Below are positions 14,228 through 14,664 of a DNA stretch of 14,664 nt, piece after piece. The notes beneath the pieces were generated by a model that had not been told where the DNA came from, did no database searches, and worked only from the letters and a program-made list of their open reading frames with translations. Where the stretch lies: the NCBI GenBank assembly GCA_025769875.1, contig JAGFNK010001120.1, positions 1 to 14,664 on the forward strand. The letters are read 5' to 3'. This DNA is from Russula earlei. Taxonomy: Eukaryota; Basidiomycota; Agaricomycetes; Russulales; Russulaceae. Every line of letters starts with the position of its first letter. The first letter of the stretch is position 1. A program made the position numbers and the translations under genes.

Positions 14228-14664
14228 GAGGGGGCAGAAGAAGGTTGGGAGCGTGGTTCAGTTCTGCATCAGAGGAATAACCCTCGGCCCCCAAGGCAGT
14301 ACATTGTGTCAACATCATGTGTGGAGCCCATGTGAGTCACACGTGCCTTGCAGTTGAGGCTTTGTGCCCTTGACCCACAACCATTGATCCTAGGACTAGT
14401 TCATGGCCGATAGCTATATTAATAGATCCATCCGAGACGAACATAGGACCCTCCACAAGCGAGAGACACGTCTTGACGAGATCCTTATCGACGGCTGTGA
14501 CGATGTGCGCTTCCCGTGAGAAAGTCCCAGGCTCAAAGCGGCGACGTTGGCTTATCATGCAGTGGACATTACTGGACTAGGAGTCTGAACGTCAAGCACC
14601 GACCTCAAATGGAATGAGTACTGCGCTGCCGACATCCCCCGCATCATCTCTGGGCGCAGCCGCC
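14228..14664. other. Upstream region at the window edge; weak minus-strand ORF 14558-14337
   Basis: The part next to 14227 is the likely promoter of the six-exon gene. A minus-strand frame (14558-14337, 73 codons) reads protein-like (EAHIVTAVDKDLVKTCLSLV, then GSINIAIGHELVLGSMVVGQ) and could be a fragment of another gene entering from the right, but a plus-strand frame is open over part of it too. I cannot assign a family or choose a strand. Confidence 0.3.

Noticed and set aside
1..14664. CRISPR array, tRNA or rRNA gene, bacterial operon
   Set aside because: No spaced repeats, cloverleaf or rRNA sequence was seen; spliced genes and a chromovirus indicate a fungus.

Overview
The window looks like nuclear DNA of a basidiomycete fungus, probably an Agaricomycete. 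The gene-bearing right half holds multi-exon genes with short introns (about 41-114 nt, mostly 48-64) that have fungal-type GTRNGN donors and YAG acceptors. The left half is one large Ty3/gypsy chromovirus of the kind common in these fungi. Genus and species cannot be read from the sequence.

Layout: 1-1181 is AT-rich DNA without convincing genes. 1187-8594 is a complete LTR retrotransposon on the minus strand, with 484/491-bp LTRs, 6-bp LTR terminal inverted repeats (TGTCAC/GTGACA) and a 5-bp target duplication CAAGC on each side. In minus-strand order it carries 5' LTR, leader with a self-priming PBS, gag (with CCHC knuckle), pol (protease, RT, RNase H, integrase, chromodomain), an additional third ORF (ORF3) and a polypurine tract, then the 3' LTR. 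8600-9111 is AT-rich again and probably continues the DNA the element entered. 9112-9815 has only weak small ORFs. From 9816 to 14227 lie four host genes: an uncharacterised minus-strand gene with a C-terminal CxxC (10591-9816), a plus-strand small multi-span membrane protein (from 11134), a mitochondrial pyruvate carrier subunit (MPC2-type, 12685-12160, minus) and a six-exon minus-strand conserved hypothetical gene with a His/Arg-rich tail (14227-13030).

Three features of the element stand out. (1) ORF3, 417 codons, intact, fills the space between pol and the polypurine tract and ends in a retroviral-type CCHC knuckle; it sits where env would be but has no env features. (2) The leader just inside the 5' LTR is complementary over 11-12 nt to the predicted 5' end of the element's own transcript, 33 nt downstream of a TATA box. 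This indicates Tf1/sushi-type self-priming instead of tRNA priming. (3) The 3' polypurine tract is repeated almost exactly (18/20) inside pol between RNase H and integrase, a candidate central polypurine tract.

A caution covers the whole window: gag, pol and all four host genes, including a housekeeping mitochondrial carrier, are interrupted by single-base indels, most of them at homopolymers. In-frame stops from substitution were not seen. Uncorrected homopolymer errors in the assembly are therefore at least as likely as genuine decay, and the element may be less broken than it looks.
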